Positions 1 to 7,247 of a stretch of DNA of 18,424 nucleotides are shown in pieces; positions within the stretch are counted from its first letter, which is position 1; the number at the start of each line of letters is the position of its first letter. The DNA comes from a bacterium (GTDB lineage: Bacteria > Chloroflexota > Dormibacteria > UBA8260 > Bog-877). Under the pieces are notes generated by a model, which saw only the letters and a list, made by a program, of their open reading frames with translations, did no database searches and was not told the origin of the DNA. The position numbers and the translations under genes were made by a program. The stretch covers positions 1-18,424 of the forward strand of contig JAKABA010000039.1 in NCBI GenBank assembly GCA_021802115.1, given 5' to 3'.

Positions 1-1004
1 TCGCACAGTGTTTTAGGAACGGTAGTTCGGCGCTGCCAATCTTGCGCCCGTGGCATCGAGCCACAACGACGATGGACCCGGCAGGATGCGGATCCCGTGA
101 TCGGGCCAGATTGGGTTCCAGTTCTGGATCCCCTCCGGGTAGTGCCACATGCGGTCACAGTTCGTCAGGCGAGCCCCGACCCTCGCGCAAATCCCGAACA
201 TCCGCCCGTCGACGAAGGTGGGGACTCCCGTCAGCATCCTGCGGGGCGCCGGTCCCAACCGGGATGGCCAGCTGCTCCGAACCAGTTGCTGGTCGCCCCC
301 GATCTGCTGACGACCACGGCCGGCGCGTCGAACCGGAACGAACCAACCTCGACTCTGGTGGTCTCGGTGCCGCGAGCGGCGTCGGTCGGTGCCAGCACCG
401 CCCCACTCACGCCGGTCACCACGCCACCACTCATGCTCAGGGCGTCAACTCGGTGGCGAAAGGCCAGCCGCACGCGACCGTCACGGGCGGCGGCCAGCAC
501 CCGCTGGGCAAAGGGGCCGACCACGGCCGGGCCCGTTCCCCAGGTGATGTGGAAGCGCGGCACGGAGTTCCCGTGGCCGCCGGCAAGTGTGCCCCCACGC
601 TCGGCCCAGCCCACCACCGGGAAGAACCGAACTCCCAGCGAGTGCAGCCACGCGCGCTTCTCTCCGGCGGCGAAGTCGAGGTAGGCCAGCGCCCACTGGC
701 GGGCCCAGTAGTCCTGCCCGCCGGGGTCATCGATGCCGCGGTCAAAGCCGGCGGACCCCATCCAGTCCCGCAGGGCCAGCGCCTGGCTGTCGCGAACGCG
801 CAGGCGCCGTTGCTCGGGGGAGTTGACCATGAAGAGGCCGCCAAAGGACCAGTATGCCTGGCCTCCCAGCGACTGCTCCGGTTCCTGGTCGATCAGGATC
901 ACCCGGCAGCCGGCGTCCACCAGCTCAACCGTCGCCACCAGTCCTGCGAGACCGGCGCCGACCACCACAACATCCGCGTCAGAGGATCGCTCCGCTGCCG
1001 GCAT
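1..1004 (-). pseudogene. Broken FAD-binding dehydrogenase (3-ketosteroid dehydrogenase-like family)
   Basis: The start at 1004 opens with a Rossmann FAD-binding motif (VVVGAGLAGL, about residues 13-22). Family-typical stretches follow: GGQAYWSFGG, WARQWALAYLDFAAGEKR, GVRFFPVVGWAERGG and PRFHITWGTGP. This resembles the roughly 550-residue FAD-binding dehydrogenases related to fumarate reductase flavoprotein and ketosteroid dehydrogenase. The reading frame breaks near 301-308, where the usual SSGGIGG segment is reduced. That frame stops at 231, but the homology continues in another minus frame from about 303 (IGGDQQLVR, then GVPTFVDGRMFG, DRMWHYPEGIQNW, GIRILPGPSSLWLDATG). That frame in turn meets TAA at 13-15, where the family reads PGFDTLGT; the residues after the stop (NTVR) still align. 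The rest lies beyond the left edge. The two lesions indicate a decayed gene, although a sequencing error at the first cannot be excluded. The substrate is unknown. Confidence 0.82.
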
Positions 1005-1392
1005 CAGAGCGTCATGGCGCGGCCGAGATGTAGGCAGAGCAGACGGGCGCCCACGAGCGACGCCTCGGCCGCGCCCCGTGCCGGCGCTGGCACCTCCTGG
1101 TGCCGCACCGGTCCGGGCTGGTGCCCGCGGCAGTCGGGACGGCCGCGGCGCACAGGCGGCCGGCCCGATCCAGCCACCTCACAGGGTGGGCCGGGGCCTG
1201 GCCGTTGCTGCTTCCCGTCATTGGCACGAAGAGTAGCGAGGGAGCCGCGAAGCGCGCCCAGGAGGCCCGGTTTGGGAGTGCCAGCTGCCAAGCCGCAATC
1301 CGATCGGGATCGCCCGTAGGTGGGATACGCCCACGCCCCGTGGGGGGAATCGCCCGGGTGGAGTGGGCGGTGTCCGCCGCAGACTGGTGGCG
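1005..1392. other. Non-coding spacer between divergent genes, with inverted repeats near its right end
   Basis: I see no credible gene in this 388-base spacer between the broken dehydrogenase (-) and the radical SAM gene (+). The open frames crossing it are low-complexity Arg/Pro/Gly/Ala translations typical of GC-rich shadow frames. Two overlapping inverted repeats lie close to the radical SAM start: GTGGG-ATACG-CCCAC at 1320-1334 and CCACG-CCC-CGTGG at 1331-1343. They share bases and so could form alternative hairpins. No convincing -10/-35 pair was found. Confidence 0.4.
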
Positions 1393-2541
1393 ATGCCATC
1401 CCCTGCCGACCCCGGCCGCGACCTGAGCCCGGTTTTCCGGCAGATGCGCTTCGACGAGCGCCCACTCCTGGTGTTCTGGGAGACGACGAAGGCCTGTGCC
1501 CTGAACTGCCGGCACTGCCGCGCGACCGCGGTGCCCAGCGCCCTGCCGGGCGAGCTCACCACCGTCGAGGGCCGCCACCTCCTGGAGCAGGTGGCCGGGT
1601 TCGGACGGCCATCCCCGATCCTGGTGATGACCGGAGGTGACTGCCTGGCGCGCCCCGACCTCTTGGAGCTGGCCGCCTGCGCGCGGGACCTGGGGTTGGT
1701 GGTGGCCCTGTCGCCCTCGGTCACGCCCCGCCTGCGCCCCGACACCATGCGGCCCTACTACGAGATGGGCGTCCGGTCGGTGTCCGTGAGCCTGGACGGA
1801 GCATCCCCGCGCGTTCATGACGGAATCCGCGGGGTCCCTGGACACCATCAGCAGACGATGGCTGCGATCGGATGGCTGCGAGACCTCGGCTTCAAGGTCC
1901 AGGTCAACACCACCGTGATGCGCCAGAACGCGGACGAGCTGGCCGATGTGGCAGCGCTGCTGTTGCATCAGGGGGCTGCCATCTGGGAGGTGTTCTTCCT
2001 GGTCGGTGTCGGTCGCGGAGCTGCCGTATCGGCGCTCCCGGCCGCGGAGAACGAGGACGTCTGCAACTTCCTGTACGACGCTTCCCATCACCGCTTGGTG
2101 GTGCGCACCGTCGAGGCGCCCTTCTTTCGCCGGGTCGTCCAGGCCCGCCGGGATGCCGGCGAGCGCGTCCCCGAACCCATCACCCCGCTGGGAAGGCAGC
2201 TCCGCTCTCGCCTGCTGGAGGTGGTGGGGCCTCCCGAAGTCCGGCCGCGAGCTCAGGGCTTAGGCACCCGGGACGGCATGGGGATCCTCTTCGTCGGCCA
2301 CGCCGGATCGGTGCTGCCGTCGGGATTCCTCCCGCTCTCCCTGGGCAACGTCAGGCAGACACCCCTGGCCTCCATATATCGCAACCATCCCGTGCTCCAA
2401 GCGATCAGGCGCGGCGACTTCCACGGGCGCTGCGGGAGCTGCAGTCACCGCCACATCTGCGGAGGCTCACGTGCGCGTGCCTATGCCAGCGACGGGGACC
2501 CGCTCGGCGAGGACCCGGGCTGCGTGTACCGGCCGAGCTGA
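1393..2541 (+). CDS. Radical SAM/SPASM domain protein (TIGR04053-like)
   Basis: This 382-residue protein has a radical SAM CxxxCxxC cluster (C35, C39, C42 in CALNCRHC) directly after the RPLLVFWETTKAC opening. A TGGD motif and the SLDG strand come next. The C-terminal SPASM-type motif has cysteines at 347, 350, 356 and 377, enough for one auxiliary iron-sulfur cluster. The overall pattern (ERPLLVFWE, TGGD, VQVNTTV, VFFLVGVGRG) resembles the TIGR04053 family, relatives of the heme-pathway AhbC/AhbD and peptide-modifying SPASM enzymes. The real substrate is not known. ATG at 1393 is preferred because it is preceded by GGTGG; an in-frame GTG at 1363 would add ten Arg/Gly-rich residues. No adjacent precursor-peptide gene is evident. 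A stable hairpin follows the stop codon directly. Confidence 0.88.
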   Translation: MPSPADPGRDLSPVFRQMRFDERPLLVFWETTKACALNCRHCRATAVPSALPGELTTVEGRHLLEQVAGFGRPSPILVMTGGDCLARPDLLELAACARDLGLVVALSPSVTPRLRPDTMRPYYEMGVRSVSVSLDGASPRVHDGIRGVPGHHQQTMAAIGWLRDLGFKVQVNTTVMRQNADELADVAALLLHQGAAIWEVFFLVGVGRGAAVSALPAAENEDVCNFLYDASHHRLVVRTVEAPFFRRVVQARRDAGERVPEPITPLGRQLRSRLLEVVGPPEVRPRAQGLGTRDGMGILFVGHAGSVLPSGFLPLSLGNVRQTPLASIYRNHPVLQAIRRGDFHGRCGSCSHRHICGGSRARAYASDGDPLGEDPGCVYRPS

Positions 2542-2544
2542 CTG

Positions 2545-2558
2545 CCGCCTTCGGGCGG
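2545..2558 (+). terminator. UUCG-tetraloop hairpin after the radical SAM gene
   Basis: CCGCC-TTCG-GGCGG begins three bases after the radical SAM stop codon. A C(UUCG)G loop on a GC stem is exceptionally stable. There is no U-tract downstream, only C-rich sequence, so it may terminate transcription weakly or protect the 3' end. Confidence 0.5.
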
Positions 2559-2976
2559 GCCCCCTCCGAGTCGAACGCCGCGACCGACGCGAGTGAGCCA
2601 GGGAGGGCGCGACGGTCGACCGATCATGCGCCCGGCGCGGGAAGAGCTGCGGGGCCGACCTGAGGACGGCTGGATCCCGAGGTCGCCGGAGGGCCCGAGC
2701 CGCCCTGCTTCGAGGGCGGGACCTGGCGATCCCGGCCTGTCCACCGTCCGCCTTCCGCTCCGGTCACGGACCGGGCAGCGCTCGTACGGCCCCTTCTGGA
2801 GACGGTCGACTCCGCTTTGTGCCGGCTCACGTGCGCGATGTCCCGCTCCGCCGTGACCTGGCCCTGCCCCATCCGGCCGGGCCCGCCTGAATCCCCGGCG
2901 CCGGCGGGACGGGCACACTGACCAACGCCGGGATCGGCTCGATCAGGCTGGCTCGGTCCGGAACCATAATCAGACG
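2559..2976. other. Spacer with no recognisable gene
   Basis: About 420 bases separate the radical SAM hairpin from the next gene. The open frames here are short, rich in Arg/Pro/Gly, lack ribosome sites and resemble no family I know. The only signal I can support is the -10-like element near its right end. Confidence 0.4.
2965..2970 (+). promoter_or_regulatory. Candidate -10 element (CATAAT) for a leaderless transcript
   Basis: CATAAT matches TATAAT at five of six positions and is an AT-rich island in otherwise GC-rich sequence. The expected transcription start, about seven bases downstream, falls on the GTG at 2977. No Shine-Dalgarno sequence precedes that GTG or the ATG at 2986. No good -35 is seen. 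Confidence 0.35.
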
Positions 2977-3879
2977 GTGTTCACCATGGTCGCTTCCGAC
3001 GCGGAGCTGCAGAGGAGGGCCGAAGGGCTGCTGCTGGGCCTGATCCTGGCGCAGCGATGGGCCGTCCCGGATGGCGGCCGGCCGCCCACCGAGGCCGTGC
3101 TGGTGGAGGAGGTCGGTAGCTGGATCCTCGAGGGCGGCGATCCCGACGAGCAGGAGCTGCTTCGAAGGTGGTCCAGGAGTGCAGCGCCTGGTGCCGGGGC
3201 GGGCACATCCCAGACCGACCTGGTGCTGGAGTACTCGCGCCGCGGCCGGCCCTGGGCCGGCGCCAGGGACACCGCGGCCAGGCTGACGGCGCGGCCCGAT
3301 CTCGACCCACCGCTGCTGCGGACCCTGCCCATCTCGATAGCGTGCCTGGGACGGGGCCTGACGCTGCGACGCTGGTCCCACGTGGTGACGGCGGCCACCC
3401 ACGCCGATTCCACGTCCCAGCTGGCCGGCTTCGCGGTGGCTCGGTTGGCGCAGGACCTTTTGCGGTTCGACCTCGCCGACGCGCTGCCCCGCACGGCCCA
3501 GGCGGTGCGCGAGGATGCTCCAGAGTCGCTGATCTCAGCCCTCCGTCCGGGCGGCCCGGGGGAGGAGATCCCGGGTGGCGAGGACGCCCGGGGGGTGCTG
3601 GGGGCGGCGGTGCAGTCGCTGGTCGGCGCCGGACGCTGGGAGGATGCGGTGACGGCCGCGGCCTCGCGCCGGATCGCGGGGGATCAGGCCGTCCTCCTCG
3701 CCGGTGCCTTCGCGGGGGCACTCATGGGGGTCGGAGAGTGGTCGGAGGGGTTGGCGCCGGAGGTCGCCGCCCGCCAGCGGCGGCGGGCCGGAGCTCTGCT
3801 GGCCCACAGCCGGGAACACGCCGGCGACCCGCTTGCGCTCCCCGCCCGGACTTCGGCGGCCACGGGAGCCGGCGGGTGA
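2977..3879 (+). CDS. Degenerate ADP-ribosylglycohydrolase-fold protein
   Basis: The 300-residue protein follows the layout of the DraG/ARH family. An N-terminal helix (GLLLGLILAQRWA, 18-30) corresponds to GLAVGDALG. LRTLPISIACLG (114-125) corresponds to the AMRxxP segment. ATHADSTSQLAG (140-151) corresponds to the conserved TH motif. AGDQAVLLAGAFAGALMG (234-251) corresponds to the GGDADT helix. Most metal-binding acids are gone: GD becomes AQ, the TDDT position reads PPTE (37-40), and DxDT becomes AGDQ with only D236 kept. H142 is retained. It is therefore probably a binding-only or altered protein. The assignment rests on remembered family patterns, so it is moderate. The start is GTG 2977 or ATG 2986. 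The stop overlaps the next gene, so the two are probably translated together. Confidence 0.6.
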   Translation: MFTMVASDAELQRRAEGLLLGLILAQRWAVPDGGRPPTEAVLVEEVGSWILEGGDPDEQELLRRWSRSAAPGAGAGTSQTDLVLEYSRRGRPWAGARDTAARLTARPDLDPPLLRTLPISIACLGRGLTLRRWSHVVTAATHADSTSQLAGFAVARLAQDLLRFDLADALPRTAQAVREDAPESLISALRPGGPGEEIPGGEDARGVLGAAVQSLVGAGRWEDAVTAAASRRIAGDQAVLLAGAFAGALMGVGEWSEGLAPEVAARQRRRAGALLAHSREHAGDPLALPARTSAATGAGG

Positions 3880-4415
3880 GGGGCCCGGTGCTGGTGGTGG
3901 ACGGCACCAATGTGAGCTGGGCCTGGCCGAGGAGCCGGCCCCACATGGTGCGCAGCGAGTTCGGCAAGGCGCAGTTGCTGCTGTTCCAGGCGCTGGTGGC
4001 TTCGCCGCTGCGGACCGACCACCAGGAGCTGGTCCTGGTCTTCGACGGCCCGCCCACGCGCGGGGGCCCGGCCAGCACCGGGAGTGCTCTGGTGTTGCAC
4101 CCGGACGTGGGAAGCAGCGCCGATGATCGCATCCTGGAGCTGATCAGCCAGCGGCGCCACTCCGGTCAGGCGATCTCGCTGGCCAGCAGCGATCGCCAGC
4201 TACGCGACTTGGCGCGGGCGCTGGGGGCGACCACCATGGGGGCCATGGAGCTGCTGAGCCTGCTGGACCACGGTCAGTCGAGGGGGCCAGGTGCGGCCGG
4301 GAGACCCGGGAGCCACGCCGAGAAGCCACAGCCCTCTCGGAGGGACACCGAGGCCTGGCTGAGGCGATTCAGCTCCAGCGGAGCTCGGGGTCAGAAGGAG
4401 GGTGACTCCCGGTAG
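3876..4415 (+). CDS. NYN/PIN-like ribonuclease (YacP/Rae1-like)
   Basis: This 179-residue protein opens with VLVVDGTNVSW (D9, N12). Next come VLVFDG (D57), SADDRILELI (D83, D84) and LASSDRQLRDLARALGA (D106), then a MELLSLL helix and a charged, disordered-looking tail from about 133. This is the order of acidic residues in NYN-domain nucleases such as Bacillus YacP (Rae1), a ribosome-associated mRNA endonuclease. All acidic positions are present, so it should be active on RNA. The start is GTG at 3876, inside the stop of the preceding gene (GTGA overlap), because the NYN core begins within four residues of it. The 3' end overlaps the convergent mutase gene by 25 bases. The target RNA is unknown. 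Confidence 0.72.
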   Translation: MRGPVLVVDGTNVSWAWPRSRPHMVRSEFGKAQLLLFQALVASPLRTDHQELVLVFDGPPTRGGPASTGSALVLHPDVGSSADDRILELISQRRHSGQAISLASSDRQLRDLARALGATTMGAMELLSLLDHGQSRGPGAAGRPGSHAEKPQPSRRDTEAWLRRFSSSGARGQKEGDSR

Positions 4416-6079
4416 TCCCCGAAGACCTCCTTGAGCGCGGAGATGATCTCACCCTCGGTGCAGAGCGACCGCACACAGTCCAGGATCGGCAGCATCAGGT
4501 TGCCATCCCCGCGAGCCACCTCGCGCAGCCGGTCGAGCGAGTTGGCCACCCCCTGGCCGTCGCGGCGCTGGCGCAGGGAGGCCACGGCCGCCTTCTGGTC
4601 ATCCTCGGCCGACTGGTCGATCCGCAGCAGGACCGGGGGCTCCTCATCGGCACTGACAAAGGCGTTGACACCCACCACCAGCCGCTCTCCCCGGTCCAGC
4701 TGCTGCTGGTAGCGGAAGGCGGCATCGGCGATCTCGCGCTGGAAGAACCCGTCCTCGATGCACGCGAGCACGCCCCCCCGCTGGTCGATCTCGTCGAAGT
4801 ACCGTTCGGCCTCGGTCTCCATGCGGTTGGTCAGGTCCTCCACAAAGTAGGATCCGCCCAGGGGGTCGATGGTGGTGGCGACACCGGTCTCGTAGGCGAT
4901 GATCTGCTGGGTGCGCAGCGCGATCTGGGCGGCCTTGGCCGTCGGCAGCGCCAGCACCTCGTCCATGGCGTTGGTGTGCAGCGACTGGGTGCCACCGAGG
5001 ACCGCCGCCAGCGCCTCCAGGGCGGTCCGGGCCACGTTGTTCTCAACCTGCTGCGCGGTCAGCGAGCACCCAGCGGTCTGGGTGTGAAAGCGCATGAGCC
5101 ATGAGCGCTGGTCGCGGGCGTGGTAGCGGTCGCGCATCCGCCGGGCCCAGATCCGCCGCGCCGCCCGGTACTTGGCTATCTCCTCGAAGAAGTCGATGTG
5201 GCTGTTGAAGAAGAAGCTGAGCTGGGGGGCGAACGCGTCCACGTCGAGTCCGGCGGCGATCCCCGCCTCCACGTAGGCGAAGCCATCGGCCAGGGTGAAC
5301 GCGAGCTCCTGGACCGCGGTGGAGCCGGCCTCGCGGATGTGATAGCCGGAGATGCTGATCGGGTGCCAGCGAGGGATGTTGCGGGTGCAGAAGGCGACCA
5401 CGTCGGTCACCAGCCGCAGGCTGGGCTGGGGCGGGTAGATGTACTCCTTCTGGGCGATGTACTCCTTCAGGATGTCGTTCTGGAGGGTGCCCCCGAGCCG
5501 TTCGGTGGCGACTCCCTGGCGCTCCGCCACCCCCACGTACATCGCCAGCAGGATGGCGGCCGGGGAGTTGATCGTCATCGAGGTCGTGACCTGGCCCAGG
5601 TCGATCCCCGAGAAGAGCTGCTCCATGTCCTCCAGAGAGTCGATCGCCACCCCGCAACGGCCGACCTCGCCCTGGCCCAGGGGATCGTCGGAGTCGCGTC
5701 CCATCAGGGTCGGCATGTCGAAGGCGACCGAGAGCCCGGTCTGGCCCTGCTCCAGCAGGAACCGGTACCGGTGGTTGGTCTCGGCGGCGGTCCCGAAGCC
5801 GGCGAACTGCCGCATGGTGAAGATCTTGTCGCGGTACATGGAGGGATAGACACCCCTGGTGTAGGGGAACTCCCCGGGGTAGCCGATCTCCTGCGCGTAA
5901 TCATGCCCGGCCATCGCCGAGGGGGTGTAGAGGGGCTCGACCGGCAGCCCGGAGAGCGTCTCCGGCAGCGGGAGAAAACCGCTACGGCCGGCGCGCTCAC
6001 GAGAGGCGCGGTAGCGCTTGGCCCAGCGCTCCAGGGCCTCCTCGTCATCGACCAGGGAGCTCTGCTTCTGGTCCAGCAT
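4391..6079 (-). CDS. B12-dependent acyl-CoA mutase large subunit, isobutyryl-CoA mutase-like
   Basis: The 562-residue catalytic TIM-barrel subunit carries hallmark stretches LSVAFDMPTLMGRDSDDP, SISGYHIREAG, LSFFFNSHIDFFEE and GGTQSLHTNAMDE. It has no C-terminal cobalamin-binding domain (DxHxxG), so it needs a separate small subunit, which is not in this window. The substrate-pocket pair is F92 (in TMRQFAGFG) and Q210 (in KEYIAQKEY), 118 residues apart. That spacing matches the Tyr/Arg pair of methylmalonyl-CoA mutase and the Phe/Gln pair of isobutyryl-CoA mutase. The Phe/Gln identity points to isobutyryl-CoA to n-butyryl-CoA isomerisation rather than methylmalonyl-CoA to succinyl-CoA. The start is ATG 6079, set by GGAGGG at 6087-6092, and lies two bases after the meaB stop. 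A methylmalonyl-CoA mutase label would be the default automatic call. Confidence 0.88.
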   Translation of the reverse strand: MLDQKQSSLVDDEEALERWAKRYRASRERAGRSGFLPLPETLSGLPVEPLYTPSAMAGHDYAQEIGYPGEFPYTRGVYPSMYRDKIFTMRQFAGFGTAAETNHRYRFLLEQGQTGLSVAFDMPTLMGRDSDDPLGQGEVGRCGVAIDSLEDMEQLFSGIDLGQVTTSMTINSPAAILLAMYVGVAERQGVATERLGGTLQNDILKEYIAQKEYIYPPQPSLRLVTDVVAFCTRNIPRWHPISISGYHIREAGSTAVQELAFTLADGFAYVEAGIAAGLDVDAFAPQLSFFFNSHIDFFEEIAKYRAARRIWARRMRDRYHARDQRSWLMRFHTQTAGCSLTAQQVENNVARTALEALAAVLGGTQSLHTNAMDEVLALPTAKAAQIALRTQQIIAYETGVATTIDPLGGSYFVEDLTNRMETEAERYFDEIDQRGGVLACIEDGFFQREIADAAFRYQQQLDRGERLVVGVNAFVSADEEPPVLLRIDQSAEDDQKAAVASLRQRRDGQGVANSLDRLREVARGDGNLMLPILDCVRSLCTEGEIISALKEVFGDYRESPSF

Positions 6080-6081
6080 GA

Positions 6082-7092
6082 TCAGTCCCTCCGGATGGCG
6101 GCCGCAACGGCGGCGCCTGATGCTTCTATGTTGCACCGCTGGAGCGCCAGCCGGTCCAGGAGAAGCTCCGCGATCCGCTCCGGATCGGCCCGGCGGGCAT
6201 CGTCGAGAGCAAGGTCGACAGCCTCTCCCGAGAGCTCGCGCACGGCGTACTCCCGGGCCCGCAGCGCCACCAGCTCGGCCACCTCATCGCGCAGCCTCCG
6301 CGCCAGCCGCCGACCCAGCTCGCCCGACTTCTCCAGATGGGTGCGATGGGCGTCGATGGCCGCGGCCAGATCGCGCACCCCATCCGCACCCTGGGTGGCA
6401 GTCGCTCGCGCCACGGTGGGCAGCCAGCCCCGCTGCGGGCTGGACAGCCGGATCATCTCCCGCAGCTCGCGGGTCACCCGCTCCACCCCCGGCAGGTCCG
6501 CCTTGTTGACTGCAAAGACGTCTGCGATCTCGGTGATGCCCGCCTTGATCACCTGGACACCGTCCCCGGTCCCGGGGGTGGTGACCACGACCACGGTGTC
6601 GGCGATCTCGCAGATCTCGAGTTCGGACTGGCCGACGCCGACCGTCTCCACCACCACCATCTCCCAGCCCAGGGCATCCAGCAGGCGCACCGCGCCGCGG
6701 GTCGCCAGCGACACTCCTCCGAGGTGGCCACGAGCGCCCATGCTGCGGATGAAGACCCCCCGATCCAGCGCATGGCGCTGCATCCGCACCCGGTCGCCCA
6801 GGATGGCGCCGCCGGTGAAAGGGCTGTTGGGATCCACCGCCAGCACCGCCACCCTCCGACCCTGCTCCCGCCAAAGGGTGGTGAGGCTGTCCGCCAGGGT
6901 GCTCTTGCCCGAGCCTGGTGCCCCCGTCAGACCGACGACATGGGAGGCTGAAGACGCGCGGGCTCCCCGGCTTGCCCAGACAGCCTCGATGAGCTCACCG
7001 GTGCCCGGGGTCCCGATCTCAATCTGAGAGATGGCGCGAGCGAGCGAGCGGATGTCGCCTTCCAGCAGTGCCTCGGGCACGATGGTGGTCAC
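6082..7092 (-). CDS. meaB: MeaB/ArgK-type G-protein chaperone of B12 mutase
   Basis: This 336-residue P-loop GTPase belongs to the MeaB/MMAA family, which gates delivery of adenosylcobalamin to acyl-CoA mutases and protects them from inactivation. Visible motifs are the Walker A GAPGSGKST (57-65), DPNSPFTGGAILGDR (87-101, metal and switch region), ETVGVGQSE (149-157) and NKAD (196-199, guanine specificity). The C-terminal helical part ends close to the stop. The likely start is GTG 7092, or GTG 7080, because the family N-terminus begins around the EALLEGD segment; neither has a strong ribosome site. It lies directly upstream of the mutase gene, co-directional and two bases apart, so the two form an operon and the mutase is the expected client. 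The small mutase subunit often found in such operons is missing. Confidence 0.93.
   Translation of the reverse strand: MTTIVPEALLEGDIRSLARAISQIEIGTPGTGELIEAVWASRGARASSASHVVGLTGAPGSGKSTLADSLTTLWREQGRRVAVLAVDPNSPFTGGAILGDRVRMQRHALDRGVFIRSMGARGHLGGVSLATRGAVRLLDALGWEMVVVETVGVGQSELEICEIADTVVVVTTPGTGDGVQVIKAGITEIADVFAVNKADLPGVERVTRELREMIRLSSPQRGWLPTVARATATQGADGVRDLAAAIDAHRTHLEKSGELGRRLARRLRDEVAELVALRAREYAVRELSGEAVDLALDDARRADPERIAELLLDRLALQRCNIEASGAAVAAAIRRD
6087..6092 (-). promoter_or_regulatory. Ribosome binding site of the mutase gene
   Basis: GGAGGG lies seven bases upstream of ATG 6079 and inside the 3' end of meaB. It decides the start against an upstream in-frame ATG at 6136, which would add nineteen mostly basic residues. 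Confidence 0.75.
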
Positions 7093-7247
7093 GGTCTCAT
7101 GGTACGGGTGACCGGCTCCGACAGTGGGCCGGCCCGGCAGGCGAGGGGCGCGATGGTTGCGGCGGCCCGGGAACGGGTGTCCGCAGCCGGCTTGACGGAC
7201 TCGTAACCCCTCCCGCGGCCCGGCCGTTGCTGGAGCTTGAGCGAGCC
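7093..7247. promoter_or_regulatory. Divergent intergenic region between meaB and the lipoprotein gene
   Basis: These 155 bases must carry the promoter of the meaB-mutase operon and probably that of the lipoprotein gene. A TTGACG at about 7191-7197 reads toward the lipoprotein, but no matching -10 is seen. No cobalamin riboswitch core was recognised. Confidence 0.3.

Noticed and set aside
1..15. Second frameshift near the left edge of the dehydrogenase
   Set aside because: Residues after the TAA still align in the same frame (NTVR against DTLG), so an in-frame stop explains it better.
42..1319. Plus-strand open frame over the broken dehydrogenase
   Set aside because: The translation is Arg/Pro/Ser/Gly low complexity; the minus strand shows recognisable dehydrogenase homology across both frames.
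1005..1392. RiPP precursor peptide gene for the radical SAM/SPASM protein
   Set aside because: No short frame with a ribosome site and leader/core composition was found, and the enzyme resembles a family not tied to peptide modification.
2464..2837. Exact 14-base repeat GGCTCACGTGCGCG at 2464-2477 and 2824-2837
   Set aside because: A few exact 14-mers are expected by chance in 18 kb at this base composition; one copy lies in the SPASM coding region, and no mobile-element features accompany them.
5120..7027. Long plus-strand open frame antisense to the mutase and meaB
   Set aside because: Its translation is low-complexity and mirrors codon bias of the real minus-strand genes, which have complete catalytic motifs.
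7093..7247. Possible cobalamin riboswitch upstream of meaB
   Set aside because: I looked for the conserved B12-box core and saw nothing convincing; the region is also short for a full riboswitch.
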